A stretch of 40,979 bases of DNA. It comes from DASVXQ01 sp046727955. GTDB lineage: Bacteria; Actinomycetota; CALGFH01. This document shows positions 15,223-23,934 of this stretch, piece by piece (the stretch's first letter is position 1; each line of letters begins with the position of its first letter). Location: NCBI GenBank assembly GCA_046727955.1, contig JBKPDO010000137.1, positions 1-40,979 on the forward strand. Direction: 5' to 3'. A model generated the notes under the pieces. It worked only from the letters and a program-made list of their open reading frames with translations, was not told the origin of the DNA and searched no databases. Both the position numbers and the translations under genes were made by a program.

Positions 15223-15926
15223 GGAAGCTGCTCTGCTCAGCTTGTACGAGATCGGCGCGGTCGGCGCCAACGTCTGCCGGGCTGACAGGGTGCCCGCCTG
15301 CTGGAACCTGCTGGAATGAGCCTGATACAGGGCCGTGATGAGAATTGTCACAGTTGTAGGGTATGAATCATGAGGGACGCGGCATCGCGGGGTCTAGCGT
15401 GTCCGAGGCCTCCGACGCCTCGGGGACCCGGAGGGAACCACCCCGGCCGTATCGGGGACTCCGCGGACACATGGTGGGGGTCCGCGGGCACGTGGATATT
15501 CCGCCGCACGTGGGGGACTCGCGACGCATGTGGTGGGAGCCCCGCCGCTGTCCCTGCCTGTCTCGGCCGGCCCGGAGCGCACGCGCCGCGTCGGCTGGGA
15601 CCGGTCAGGATGGACCGAGACCGACGAGCTAGGCAAGCATGACGAGAGTGGTTAAATCGGGAGCGAGGGAGGCCTCGCTAGAGTAGAGCCGGAGCAGGAA
15701 GGGAAGCGCTGACCCAGGGCGGGAAACGACCGTCGCCAGCACCCCTCGGATTCAGCGATCTGCCTCCTGACCTGCATGAACGAGGCCAGAGCGCCATCGG
15801 TGCGTGGTATACTGATGAGAGAGTTTCCCCTTCTCTGTGCACCGCGCGCATGCATGGTTCACGTCATCATCGTATGGCGTTCTAGCTCGCGCTGTGCCCG
15901 ATTTTGGGGCCTTGACAAGGAGTTCA
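15223..15926. other. Long recF-DUF721/gyrB spacer
   Basis: About 700 bp without a convincing gene. A 10-bp tandem repeat CCTGCTGGAA lies at 15297-15316. Between about 15460 and 15545 there are several CACATGG/CACGTGG words in G-rich context. Small open frames (for example 15363-15632) lack family features. The right end holds the gyrB promoter at 15805-15813 and a leader of about 105 nt. Confidence 0.6.
15805..15813 (+). promoter_or_regulatory. gyrB promoter, extended -10
   Basis: TGG-TATACT is an extended -10 element (TGn plus TATACT, 15808-15813). No good -35 is seen 17-18 bp upstream, which is allowed for extended -10 promoters. Transcription would start near 15820, giving a leader of about 105 nt to the ATG at 15927. 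Confidence 0.55.
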
Positions 15927-17837
15927 ATGGCAACAGCCTATACAGCGGAAGATATCAAAGTCCTGGAGGGGCTGGAGGCGGTCCGCAAGCGCCCGAGCAT
16001 GTACATCGGGTCGACCGGCCAGAGGGGCCTCCATCATCTCGTCTACGAGGTCGTCGACAATTCGGTCGACGAAGCGCTCGCCGGTGAGAGCGACCGGATC
16101 GACATCACCCTGCTCGCCGACGGTGGCGTCCGGGTGTCGGACAACGGCCGCGGCATCCCGGTGGACGAGCACCGCGTCGAGCACCGCTCCGCTCTCGAAG
16201 TGGTCATGACGACCCTGCACGCTGGCGGCAAGTTCGACGGTAAGTCCTATGCCGTCTCGGGCGGTCTGCACGGCGTCGGTGTCTCGGTGGTGAACGCGCT
16301 CTCCAGCCGGCTCGAGACCGAGGTGGTCAGGGATGGCTACCGCTGGCGCCAGTCGTATATCCGAGGCGAGCCGACCGGCCCGGTTGAGCGGGTGCAGAGG
16401 GCCAAGGGCAGGGGCACCACCCAGACCTTCTGGCCGGACCCGGAGATTTTCGAGGAGCTCGAGTTCCGCTTCGAGATCCTGTCGAAGCGGATGCGCGAGA
16501 TGGCGTTTCTCAACGCCGGCCTGACCATCACGCTGACCGACGAGCGCCAGAGCCCGCCGGTGGTCGAGAGGTACCACTACGACGGCGGCATCCGCGACTT
16601 CGTGGCGCACCTGAACGCGAGCAAGGAGCCGATCCATCCCTCGATCATCTACTTCGAGGCGCAGTCGAACTCCTCGCACGTCGAGATCGCGATGCAGTGG
16701 AACTCGAGCTACAACGACGCGATCTCGACCTTCGCGAACACCATCAACACCCACGAAGGCGGCACGCACGAGGAGGGCTTCCGTGCGGCGCTCACCTCGA
16801 CCGTCAACCGGTACGCACGGGTCAACGGCCTTCTCAAGGAGAAGGACGACAACCTCACCGGGGACGACGTCCGCGAGGGCCTGACCGCGATCGTCTCGGT
16901 GAAGCTCCGGGCTCCCCAGTTCGAGGGCCAGACCAAGACCAAGTTGGGCAATACCGAGATCAAGAGCTTCGTGCAGACCAGCACCAACCGTGCGCTCGAC
17001 GAGTGGTTCGAGGAGCATGGCCCGCAGGCGAAGGCCATCGTGGTCAAGTGCATCCAGGCCGCTCGCGCGCGCATGGCCGCCCGCCACGCCCGCGAGCTGA
17101 CCAGGCGCAAGTCGCTTCTGGAATCCACCTCGCTGCCCGGGAAGCTGGCGGACTGCTCCTCGCGCGACCCGCGCCAGGCGGAGCTGTTCATCGTCGAGGG
17201 AAACTCGGCCGGCGGCTCGGCCAAGGAGGCGCGCAACCGTACCTTCCAGGCCGTGCTCCCGATCCGGGGCAAGATCCTGAACGTCGAGAAGGCCCGGCTG
17301 GACCAGGCGCTGAAGAACGCCGAGATCCAGTCGATCATCACGGCCATGGGCACCGGCATCGGCGAGGACTTCGACCTCACCAAGGCCCGCTACAACAAGG
17401 TCGTGATCATGGCCGACGCGGACGTGGACGGCTCCCACATCCGCACCCTGCTGCTGACCTTCCTGTTCCGCTTCCTCCGCGGCCTGGTGGAGTCCGGCTT
17501 CGTGTACATCGCGCAGCCCCCGCTCTACAAGGTGAGGTCAGGACGGGGCATGAACGAGGTGTTCTACGCCTACACCGAGCGCGAGCGCGAGCAGTGGTTC
17601 AAGCAGCACCCAGGCAGGAAGGCGGACGCGCAGCGCTACAAGGGTCTCGGCGAGATGAACGCCGAGGAGTTGTGGGAGACGACCATGGACCCGGAGCGGC
17701 GGACGCTGCTCCAGGTCGGCCTCGAGGACGCCGCCGTGGCAGACGAGATCTTCACCATCCTGATGGGGGAGAGCGTCGAGAACCGGCGCGACTTCATCCA
17801 GCGCAACGCCAAGGACGTGCGGTTCCTGGACATCTAA
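15927..17837 (+). CDS. gyrB: DNA gyrase subunit B
   Basis: GyrB, 636 residues, the ATPase/Toprim half of DNA gyrase that introduces negative supercoils. The start MATAYTAEDIKVLEGLEAVR leads into RKRPSMYIGSTGQRGLHHLV. The GHKL ATP site has EVVDNSVDEALAG and DNGRGIPVD, then GGLHGVGVSVVNALS. The Toprim domain has EGNSAGGSAKEARNRTFQAV and DADVDGSHIRTLLLTFLFRF, and the C-terminus has RYKGLGEMNAEELWETTMDP. ATG 15927 is preceded by AAGGAG four bases away, and matches family starts. The frame is open to 15837, but that part is leader. Length is normal for the short (non-enterobacterial) form. gyrA follows 40 bp later. Confidence 0.98.
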   Translation: MATAYTAEDIKVLEGLEAVRKRPSMYIGSTGQRGLHHLVYEVVDNSVDEALAGESDRIDITLLADGGVRVSDNGRGIPVDEHRVEHRSALEVVMTTLHAGGKFDGKSYAVSGGLHGVGVSVVNALSSRLETEVVRDGYRWRQSYIRGEPTGPVERVQRAKGRGTTQTFWPDPEIFEELEFRFEILSKRMREMAFLNAGLTITLTDERQSPPVVERYHYDGGIRDFVAHLNASKEPIHPSIIYFEAQSNSSHVEIAMQWNSSYNDAISTFANTINTHEGGTHEEGFRAALTSTVNRYARVNGLLKEKDDNLTGDDVREGLTAIVSVKLRAPQFEGQTKTKLGNTEIKSFVQTSTNRALDEWFEEHGPQAKAIVVKCIQAARARMAARHARELTRRKSLLESTSLPGKLADCSSRDPRQAELFIVEGNSAGGSAKEARNRTFQAVLPIRGKILNVEKARLDQALKNAEIQSIITAMGTGIGEDFDLTKARYNKVVIMADADVDGSHIRTLLLTFLFRFLRGLVESGFVYIAQPPLYKVRSGRGMNEVFYAYTEREREQWFKQHPGRKADAQRYKGLGEMNAEELWETTMDPERRTLLQVGLEDAAVADEIFTILMGESVENRRDFIQRNAKDVRFLDI

Positions 17838-17877
17838 CGGGGCCGGCCACACGAGGAAGAAAGAAGGGAACGTAGCA

Positions 17878-20307
17878 GTGCCTGAAGCTCGCCGTATCGA
17901 GCCGCGCGACATCGAGGAGGAGATGCGCAGCTCCTACCTCGATTACGCCATGAGCGTGATCGTCGGGCGAGCACTGCCCGACGTGCGTGACGGCCTCAAG
18001 CCGGTGCACCAGCGCATGCTGTGGGGCGCCTATGAGGAGGGCGTGCGGCCCGGCGCGAACCGGCGCAAGTCCGCCTACATCGTGGGATCTGTGCTCGGTC
18101 GCTACCACCCGCATGGCGACGTCGCCGTGTACGACGCGCTGGTACGCCTGGGGCAGGATTTTGCCTCGCGCTATCCCTTGATCGACGGCCAGGGCAACTT
18201 CGGCTCGGCCGACGGCGACCCGGCCGCGGCCATGCGGTACACCGAGGCGCGGCTGTCTCCGATCGCCATGGAGTTGCTCCGGGACATCGATAAGGAGACC
18301 GTCGACTTCAGGCCGAACTACGACAACCAGTTCCAGGAGCCTGTCGTCCTGCCGGCGCGGTTCCCCAACCTGCTTGCCAACGGCTCGGCCGGCATCGCCG
18401 TGGGGATGGCGACCAACATCCCACCCCACAACCTGAGCGAGGTGATCGACGCCACCGTCGCACTGCTGGACAACTCCGAGCTGACCAGCGAGGACCTGAT
18501 GCGCTACGTCAAGGGTCCCGACTTCCCGACGGGGGCCCTCATCATGGGCACCTCCGGGATCCGCGACGCCTACGTGACCGGTCGCGGGTCGATCCGCGTG
18601 CGCGCCAAGGTCCACGTCGAGGAGTCAAACCGGGGCGGCCAGCGGCTGGTCGTCACCGAGCTGCCCTATCAGGTCTCAGGCGACCGCCTGCTGGCGCGTA
18701 TCGGCGAGCTGGTCAAGGAGGGCCGCATCGCCGGCATCTCCGACATCAACAACGAGTCCAACCGGGAGGGAACTCGCCTCGTCATCGACGTGCGCCGTGA
18801 CGCGGTGCCCCAGGTGGTGCTGAACCAGCTCTACAAGCACACCCAGCTGCAGGACACCTTCGGGGTCATCTCGCTGGCCCTGGTCGACGGTGTGCCGCGG
18901 GTGCTCAGCCTGGCCGACATCCTGTCGCACTACATAACCCACCAGGTCACGGTGGTGGTGCGGCGGACCAGGTACGACCTGCGCAAGGCCCAGGAGCGGG
19001 TCCACATCCTCGAGGGCCTGCTGGTCGCGCTCGACCACCTGGACGAGGTCATCAACCTCATCCGCCGCGCCGAGTCCGCGGACACGGCCAGGACGCAGCT
19101 GATCGAGCGCTACTCGCTCTCGGAGATCCAGGCCACGGCCATCCTGGACATGCAGCTGCGACGCCTGGCCGCGCTGGAGCGCCGCAAGATCCAGGAGGAG
19201 CACGCCGAGCTGCAGGCCACGATCGCCAAGCTCACGGCGATCCTCGAGGACCCTTCCAAGGTGCGAGGGATCATCAAGTCCGAGCTGCTCGACATCAAGA
19301 AGCGCTTTGGCGACCCGCGCCGCACCGAGATCCGCCCGGAAGAGGGCGAGATCTCGATCGAGGACCTGATCGCCGCGGAGCCGGTCGTGGTGACGGTGAC
19401 ACGCACCGGCTACGTCAAGCGGGTTCCGCTGACTGACTACCGGTCCCAGGGCCGCGGCGGCCGCGGCGTGCGTGGCGCCAACCTGCGCGAGGACGACATC
19501 GTCCAGTTCCTCTTCATCACCAACACGCACCACTGGGTGCTGTTCTTCACCAACAAGGGCCGGGTCTACCGCGTCAAGGTGCACGAGCTGCCCGAGGCGA
19601 GCCGCAACTCGCGCGGCACTTACATCGCGAACATTCCCGGGGCGTCCTTCCAGCCGGATGAGAAGATTGCCGCCGTGCTCGACCTCGACGACTACGACAG
19701 TGGTAGGTTTCTCGTTCTAGGAACCAGGCACGGTATGGTCAAGAAGACGGCGCTACGTGAGTACGACTCGCCTCGGGTGGGGCTGGCCGCGATCAACCTG
19801 CGGAACGATGACGAGCTCATCGGGGTCAAGCTCACCTCTGGAGACGACGACCTCATGTTCGTCTCCCGCAAGGCGATGGCGGTCCGCTTCCGCGAGGCGG
19901 AGGTGCGTCCCATGGGAAGGCAGACGAGCGGCGTGACCGCGATGCGACTACGTGGGGACGACCAGGTCTTGGCGATGGAAGTCGTCCGCCCCGACGCCGA
20001 TCTCTTGGTCGTGACCGACGCGGGCTTCGGCAAGCGCACCCCGCTCGAGCAGTACCAGCGCAAGGGGCGCGGCATCCAGGGGGTCAAGACCGCGGAGCTC
20101 ATCGAGGCCCGTGGCTTCCTCGCGGGCGCCTTCGTGGTGCAGGATGAGGACGACGTGTTTCTCATCACCGACAGTGGGCAGATAATTCGGACTCGAGTAA
20201 ATGAGATCCGTCGAGCCGGTCGGGCGACTCAGGGCGTGCGGATCATGCGGCTCGGAGTGCGCAACCGGGTGGCGGCCGTCGCACCAGTAGTAAAGGACGA
20301 GGAGTAG
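17878..20307 (+). CDS. gyrA: DNA gyrase subunit A
   Basis: GyrA, 809 residues, the DNA-cleaving half of gyrase. IEEEMRSSYLDYAMSVIVGR then ALPDVRDGLKPVHQRMLWGA opens the breakage-reunion domain. The catalytic Tyr is Tyr121 in MRYTEARL. The quinolone region reads GRYHPHGDVAVYDALVRLGQ: Val82 occupies the place of E. coli Ser83 and M. tuberculosis Ala90, while the next key acid (Asp86) is kept. The C-terminal beta-pinwheel carries the GyrA box SQGRGGRGVRG. The start is GTG at 17878, preceded by AAGAAGGGAA. A 75-bp segment (18642-18716) is copied at 2382-2456. Confidence 0.98.
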   Translation: MPEARRIEPRDIEEEMRSSYLDYAMSVIVGRALPDVRDGLKPVHQRMLWGAYEEGVRPGANRRKSAYIVGSVLGRYHPHGDVAVYDALVRLGQDFASRYPLIDGQGNFGSADGDPAAAMRYTEARLSPIAMELLRDIDKETVDFRPNYDNQFQEPVVLPARFPNLLANGSAGIAVGMATNIPPHNLSEVIDATVALLDNSELTSEDLMRYVKGPDFPTGALIMGTSGIRDAYVTGRGSIRVRAKVHVEESNRGGQRLVVTELPYQVSGDRLLARIGELVKEGRIAGISDINNESNREGTRLVIDVRRDAVPQVVLNQLYKHTQLQDTFGVISLALVDGVPRVLSLADILSHYITHQVTVVVRRTRYDLRKAQERVHILEGLLVALDHLDEVINLIRRAESADTARTQLIERYSLSEIQATAILDMQLRRLAALERRKIQEEHAELQATIAKLTAILEDPSKVRGIIKSELLDIKKRFGDPRRTEIRPEEGEISIEDLIAAEPVVVTVTRTGYVKRVPLTDYRSQGRGGRGVRGANLREDDIVQFLFITNTHHWVLFFTNKGRVYRVKVHELPEASRNSRGTYIANIPGASFQPDEKIAAVLDLDDYDSGRFLVLGTRHGMVKKTALREYDSPRVGLAAINLRNDDELIGVKLTSGDDDLMFVSRKAMAVRFREAEVRPMGRQTSGVTAMRLRGDDQVLAMEVVRPDADLLVVTDAGFGKRTPLEQYQRKGRGIQGVKTAELIEARGFLAGAFVVQDEDDVFLITDSGQIIRTRVNEIRRAGRATQGVRIMRLGVRNRVAAVAPVVKDEE

Positions 20308-20310
20308 CTC

Positions 20311-20742
20311 ATGTCCAGGCAGTACCCGCAGGTCTCCACCAGGCCGATGGCGGCTCGGCCGGGGGCCGCGGCGGCGCAGGCCGTCGACCGGCGTGCCCGT
20401 CTGGTACTGCGCCGGCTCGACCCCTGGTCGGTCCTGAAGTTCTCGCTGCTGTTCTACCTCTGCCTGATGCTGGTCGGGCTGCTGGCGTTCGCCGTGGTCT
20501 GGTTCGTGCTGGTGAACATGGGCGTCTTCGAGGAGATCAGTAAGTTCGCTGGGAACTTCAATCTCAACGTGGCGTTCCCGGCCGGCAAGGTGTTCCGCTG
20601 GTATATCTTGCTCGGGCTGCTCGGGGTCGTGCTGTGGTCGATCGTGACCGTCCTGGCGACCCTTCTCTTCAACCTGATCAACGACATCACTGGCGGGATC
20701 GAGGTGGTCCTGGCCGAGCGCGAGCGGCGCCTGCCGCGCTGA
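20311..20742 (+). CDS. DUF3566 transmembrane protein
   Basis: A 143-residue membrane protein with a DUF3566 domain, a family nearly confined to Actinomycetota and usually placed just after gyrA. Residues 1-30 form a flexible Ala/Arg-rich N-terminus. RLVLRRLDPWSVLKFSLLFY leads into a first membrane helix (about 48-72) and FRWYILLGLLGVVLWSIVTV into a second (about 96-118). FNLINDITGGIEVVLAERER closes the domain. It starts 3 bp after the gyrA stop, with GAGGAG in the gyrA end as ribosome-binding site, so it is cotranscribed. Function is unknown; an envelope or division role has been suggested from location. Confidence 0.93.
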   Translation: MSRQYPQVSTRPMAARPGAAAAQAVDRRARLVLRRLDPWSVLKFSLLFYLCLMLVGLLAFAVVWFVLVNMGVFEEISKFAGNFNLNVAFPAGKVFRWYILLGLLGVVLWSIVTVLATLLFNLINDITGGIEVVLAERERRLPR

Positions 20743-20928
20743 TCCGCGCCGGCCGGCGCTCGCCGCATCGCTTGCGGTTCGGCCGATAGGCCGATGTACA
20801 ATCCGTTGCCGTGCCGGGACCCGGCGGGTAGTCTGCGACAAGCTGGAGGCATACCCTTTTGGTGCCACGGCGATGCTCCGGCGCTCCACCGAGGGGCGCG
20901 GTCACCCGCCCGCACGGCAATGGCACAA

Positions 20929-21005
20929 GGGCCTGTAGCTCAGGCGGTTAGAGCGCTTCCCTGATAAGGAAGAGGTCCGAGGTTCAAGTCCTCGCAGGCC
21001 CACCA
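20929..21005 (+). tRNA. tRNA-Ile (GAT), CCA encoded
   Basis: Full cloverleaf: acceptor GGGCCTG pairs with CAGGCCC (20995-21001). The D-arm is AGCTCAGGCGGTTAGAGCG. The anticodon stem-loop CTTCCCTGATAAGGAAG has anticodon GAT, and the T-arm contains GGTTCAAGTCC. Discriminator A is followed by encoded CCA (21003-21005). A possible promoter is TTGCGG (20772-20777) and TACAAT (20797-20802) with a long 19-bp spacer. This is the usual actinobacterial tRNA after gyrA and DUF3566. The integrase 118 bp downstream suggests that its 3' end served as attachment site. Confidence 0.98.
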
Positions 21006-21015
21006 CACCAGCCCT

Positions 21016-21043
21016 GACCAGCGGAGACGCTGGTCTTCTTCGT
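21016..21043 (+). terminator. Terminator after tRNA-Ile
   Basis: GACCAGCG (21016-21023), loop GAGA and CGCTGGTC (21028-21035) form a perfect 8-bp hairpin followed by TTCTTCGTT, a T-rich tail. It is 10 bp past the tRNA CCA. Confidence 0.75.
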
Positions 21044-21122
21044 TCCCGGAGCCGTCTCGTGAGACCGCATAACGGTGCGAGACCTCTTACCTGTTGTCAC
21101 TAGCACCGGCTACCATGTCGTC

Positions 21123-22013
21123 ATGGAACTGTCCGCGCTGAGCCCCCTGGCCCGCTCGTTCATCCGGCACCTGCGAGCCGAGAACCGCTCGGAGACCACC
21201 GTCACCACCTACATGGTTGGCGTGGGCCAAGCCGAGGCGTTCCTGCAGGCTCGCGGCAAGGGGCTCGCGGATGCCTCGCGGGCCGACCTGGAGGGCTTCC
21301 TCGGCGACCTGCTTACCCGGCGGGCGCCCGGCACGGTGGCGACCTACTACAAGGCCCTGCGCATTCTCTACGGCTGGCTGGAGGAAGAAGAGGAGATCTC
21401 CTCCAACCCGATGGCGCGCATGAAGCCGCCCATCGTCCCCGACCAGCCGGTCCCGGTCATCCCCGAGGACGCCCTACGCCGACTGCTCCACAACTGCGCC
21501 GGCAAGGACTTCGAGTCCCGCCGCGACGCGGCCATCATCATGCTGCTGCTCGACACGGGCCTCCGGCGCGAGGCGCTCGCCGGTGTGCAGCTCGACGACC
21601 TGGACCCCGATTATCAGATCGTCCGGGTCCTCGACAAGGGCCGGGTCCAGCGCGAGGTGCCGTTTGGGCAGCGGACCGCGCAAGCCCTCGACCGCTACCT
21701 CCGCGTGCGGGCTCGCCACAAGGACGCAGCGCTCCCGTGGCTGTGGCTTGGCCTCAAGGGCCGCCTGACCAAGTGGGGCATCGTGATCATGCTGCGGCGA
21801 CGCGGCGAGGAGGTCGGCGTCCCCAAGCTCCATCCACACCAGTTCCGCCACACGTTCGCGCACCAGTGGCTCGCGGACGGAGGCGGCGAGACGGACCTGA
21901 TGCGGCTTGCCGGCTGGAGGTCCCGCATCATGCTTCAGCGCTACGGCGCCTCCGCCGCTGATGCCCGTGCTCGTGAGGCGCATCGTCTCCGGTCGCCCGT
22001 AGACCGCCTGTAG
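21123..22013 (+). CDS. Tyrosine recombinase (integrase)
   Basis: A 296-residue phage/XerC-type integrase. The N-terminal SAM-like domain is LARSFIRHLRAENRSETTVT (about 9-28), with LLTRRAPGTVATYYKALRIL. The catalytic domain has Arg148 (LDTGLRRE), Lys172, His239 and Arg242 (LHPHQFRHTFAHQWL), Trp265 and the nucleophile Tyr274 (RYGAS), so the active site is complete. I chose ATG 21123. A TACCAT -10-like box ends 6 bp before it, so the mRNA could be leaderless. Its place directly behind tRNA-Ile and before the accessory genes points to integration of the element at this tRNA. No excisionase (Xis) gene is visible beside it. Confidence 0.95.
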   Translation: MELSALSPLARSFIRHLRAENRSETTVTTYMVGVGQAEAFLQARGKGLADASRADLEGFLGDLLTRRAPGTVATYYKALRILYGWLEEEEEISSNPMARMKPPIVPDQPVPVIPEDALRRLLHNCAGKDFESRRDAAIIMLLLDTGLRREALAGVQLDDLDPDYQIVRVLDKGRVQREVPFGQRTAQALDRYLRVRARHKDAALPWLWLGLKGRLTKWGIVIMLRRRGEEVGVPKLHPHQFRHTFAHQWLADGGGETDLMRLAGWRSRIMLQRYGASAADARAREAHRLRSPVDRL

Positions 22014-22038
22014 CAGTTAACCAATCGCGGTCACCCGC

Positions 22039-22200
22039 ATGCGCACCGACCAGCGCACCAAGGACTATGTCGCTCGACGTGTCGCTGAAGGCCATTCCAA
22101 GCTGGAGATCATCCGCGGCTTGAAGCGCTTCGTCACCCGCGAGATGAATTACCTCCTCAAGCCGCCAAACCAGGCGAACGCGACGCCGTCAGCGGGTTGA
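22039..22200 (+). pseudogene. IS110-family transposase C-terminal scrap
   Basis: A 53-codon frame reads MRTDQRTKDYVARRVAEGHS, then KLEIIRGLKRFVTREMNYLL. This matches the conserved IS110 tail RTxDYVxRRxxEGxSKxEIIRCLKRYVxREV. It lacks the catalytic DEDD domain and the rest of the tail, so it is a truncated remnant. It differs from the IS110 piece at 3051-3262, which represents another subgroup. It shows that IS110 elements had visited the element's left end. Confidence 0.75.
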
Positions 22201-22240
22201 CAAACAGGAGAGCATCAGTGGCAGCCGTCCGGAGTCGGAG

Positions 22241-22579
22241 GTGCGGGCACTGACTGAGGCGCTGGCGCGTCAAGAGATCGAGGCGTCGGTGACCAACGAT
22301 GTCGAACGGGATCAGTGCGTCGTGCGGTTCGAGATCGAGCGGGCGGCTTCCTACCGGGATGCGCTGGAGGAGGCGCAGTACCTGATCCGGGAGTTTATGC
22401 CTGACTGGCAGCCGCCTCTGTATCCGTGGACAGTGGCAATGGCGCGCTGTAGGAACTGGCTGTTCCAGCGCTCGCAGCGCCTTCCGGTACACGGCTACAA
22501 GTATCGGACGCTCTCGACTCACGACGCGGGCACGAAGCCGAGTAAGCGGCTCCCTTTCGTCGGAATCTTCAGTGGCTAG
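22241..22579 (+). CDS. Hypothetical protein, 112 aa
   Basis: Starts at GTG 22241 with GGAG six bases upstream: MRALTEALARQEIEASVTND, then VERDQCVVRFEIERAASYRD and ALEEAQYLIREFMPDWQPPL. The beta-alpha pattern around residues 13-50 suggests a small alpha/beta domain, but I cannot name a family. Its last 4 bp overlap the stop of the convergent methyltransferase gene. Codon use is like its neighbours. It may be a modest accessory gene of the island. Confidence 0.6.
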   Translation: MRALTEALARQEIEASVTNDVERDQCVVRFEIERAASYRDALEEAQYLIREFMPDWQPPLYPWTVAMARCRNWLFQRSQRLPVHGYKYRTLSTHDAGTKPSKRLPFVGIFSG

Positions 22580-23934
22580 GAAGCGAACTGCATGTCCTTG
22601 AGCCGCGCGTGCGCCGCGTCCGGGCCTCCGTCCTTGTACAATTCGTCCCAATCGACGGCTTCTTGACTGATATCTGGTTCACCGTCGTCTCGCCGGAGAA
22701 CCAGAGCGCAGTCGCGAGCGGTCGCCTGGCCCTTGGTCTCCCCCCAAATGCGGCTGACCTTGTTCTGAACTGGCAGATGGTCCTCCACCAGTTCGAGAAG
22801 CTCCAGCCCGGTGTCGCTACCCACGTCGTCCCAGATTTGGGCCGCAAGCGGACGCGGGTCCTTACCAGGATCAGCTACGTCACCGATCACGATTGCTGCC
22901 ACACCGTGCTTCTTGAGCACCCGATGCACGCCCTGGAGCGTCCGAAGCAGGAAGTTCTTGTATGACGCGTACGTATGGCCGTGGTCGAGAGCCGCGTTCA
23001 GCTTCTTTCGGCCGACACCGCGCTCGCGACCGACTTCATCGAGCCCAAGTAACCACAGCCGGATCCAGTTGGCGGTCCCATAGTTCACAACCTGGAGATA
23101 CGGCGGCGAGGTTACGATCAGATCGACGGAATTAGCCCTCACGCTCCGACCCTTGAGCAGCGACGTGGCGTCCAGATGGTATGCGCGGCCCGGTAGCCCG
23201 CTGATGTCATCCAGGTAGAGCCGTGCGAGCTTGTCGCGGAGGCACTCGAAGACGTCCTGGTCCGGCGTAACGAGTCCGTTGTCGCGGATGTACTTCTTGA
23301 CGTACATCGGAGACATGCTGAACGTGTTCGGCATGCTGATACTCAGGTACTGCGAGGTGCCGTCCCTCCGATGCGACCCGTGCATGATTCCCGCCAGCGC
23401 GCCACTGATCATCAGTTCGTCTGGTGACCACTCGGTGATGGGCTTGCTGAGCAGGTGGCCCCTCACGTAGCAGATCTGCCGCAGGGTGTTCGGGTGGTAG
23501 AGCATGCGGATGTCGGCAGGGGCGTTGGGCTCGCCCGGACGCGACCGCTTGTAACCCTTCTCGAGCCCGGTCAGAAAATCCTGGACGCTGTCCCACGACG
23601 GCGGGTTGACCTTCGCGCGCGACAGGACGTACGCGAGCGGATTGAGATCGTTACATATTGCTACTCGCCCCTCGACGCGCGCTTGCAGCGGCACTGTTCC
23701 CCGCCCGCTGAACGGGTCTAGCACGACATCTCCGGGTCGGGAGTGCCGCTGGATGAAATAGTGGGCGACCTTCGCCGGGAACATGCCGTGGTAAGAGCAC
23801 ATCGTCTGCATGGAGTGGCCCCACCGAGGGCTCACGCCATGCCACAGCGGCCCAGCGCTGGTGGTGCCACCGTCGACGGATTCGCGTTCCGGGGTGTCAA
23901 AGAACGCGTCGTCGGACCAGTCGGCGGCAATCAT
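22576..23934 (-). CDS. DNA methyltransferase (N4-cytosine/N6-adenine type)
   Basis: A 452-residue amino-methyltransferase. Motif I, the S-adenosylmethionine site, is VLDPFSGRGTVPLQA (about 72-85), followed by NDLNPLAYVLSRA. The catalytic motif IV is SPPY in DLIVTSPPYLQVVNYG (276-279). HGMFPAKVAHYFIQRHSRPG just before motif I is typical of DNA methylases of this type. The predicted reaction is methylation of an exocyclic amino group in DNA; target sequence unknown. It is the last gene of a leftward operon: its ATG at 23934 overlaps the stop of ParB-like 1 (ATGA). No restriction endonuclease with a standard motif follows, so modification is probably coupled to the divergent helicase-ATPase operon. 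It could also act alone as an orphan methylase. Confidence 0.93.
   Translation of the reverse strand: MIAADWSDDAFFDTPERESVDGGTTSAGPLWHGVSPRWGHSMQTMCSYHGMFPAKVAHYFIQRHSRPGDVVLDPFSGRGTVPLQARVEGRVAICNDLNPLAYVLSRAKVNPPSWDSVQDFLTGLEKGYKRSRPGEPNAPADIRMLYHPNTLRQICYVRGHLLSKPITEWSPDELMISGALAGIMHGSHRRDGTSQYLSISMPNTFSMSPMYVKKYIRDNGLVTPDQDVFECLRDKLARLYLDDISGLPGRAYHLDATSLLKGRSVRANSVDLIVTSPPYLQVVNYGTANWIRLWLLGLDEVGRERGVGRKKLNAALDHGHTYASYKNFLLRTLQGVHRVLKKHGVAAIVIGDVADPGKDPRPLAAQIWDDVGSDTGLELLELVEDHLPVQNKVSRIWGETKGQATARDCALVLRRDDGEPDISQEAVDWDELYKDGGPDAAHARLKDMQFAS

Noticed and set aside
15363..15642. Overlapping small frames in the DUF721-gyrB spacer
   Set aside because: Both frames are Arg/Gly/Pro-rich with no ribosome-binding site or family pattern.
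15924..17438. 504-codon minus-strand frame opposite gyrB
   Set aside because: It is a shadow of the real gyrB, caused by GC-rich codon positions. No protein family features.
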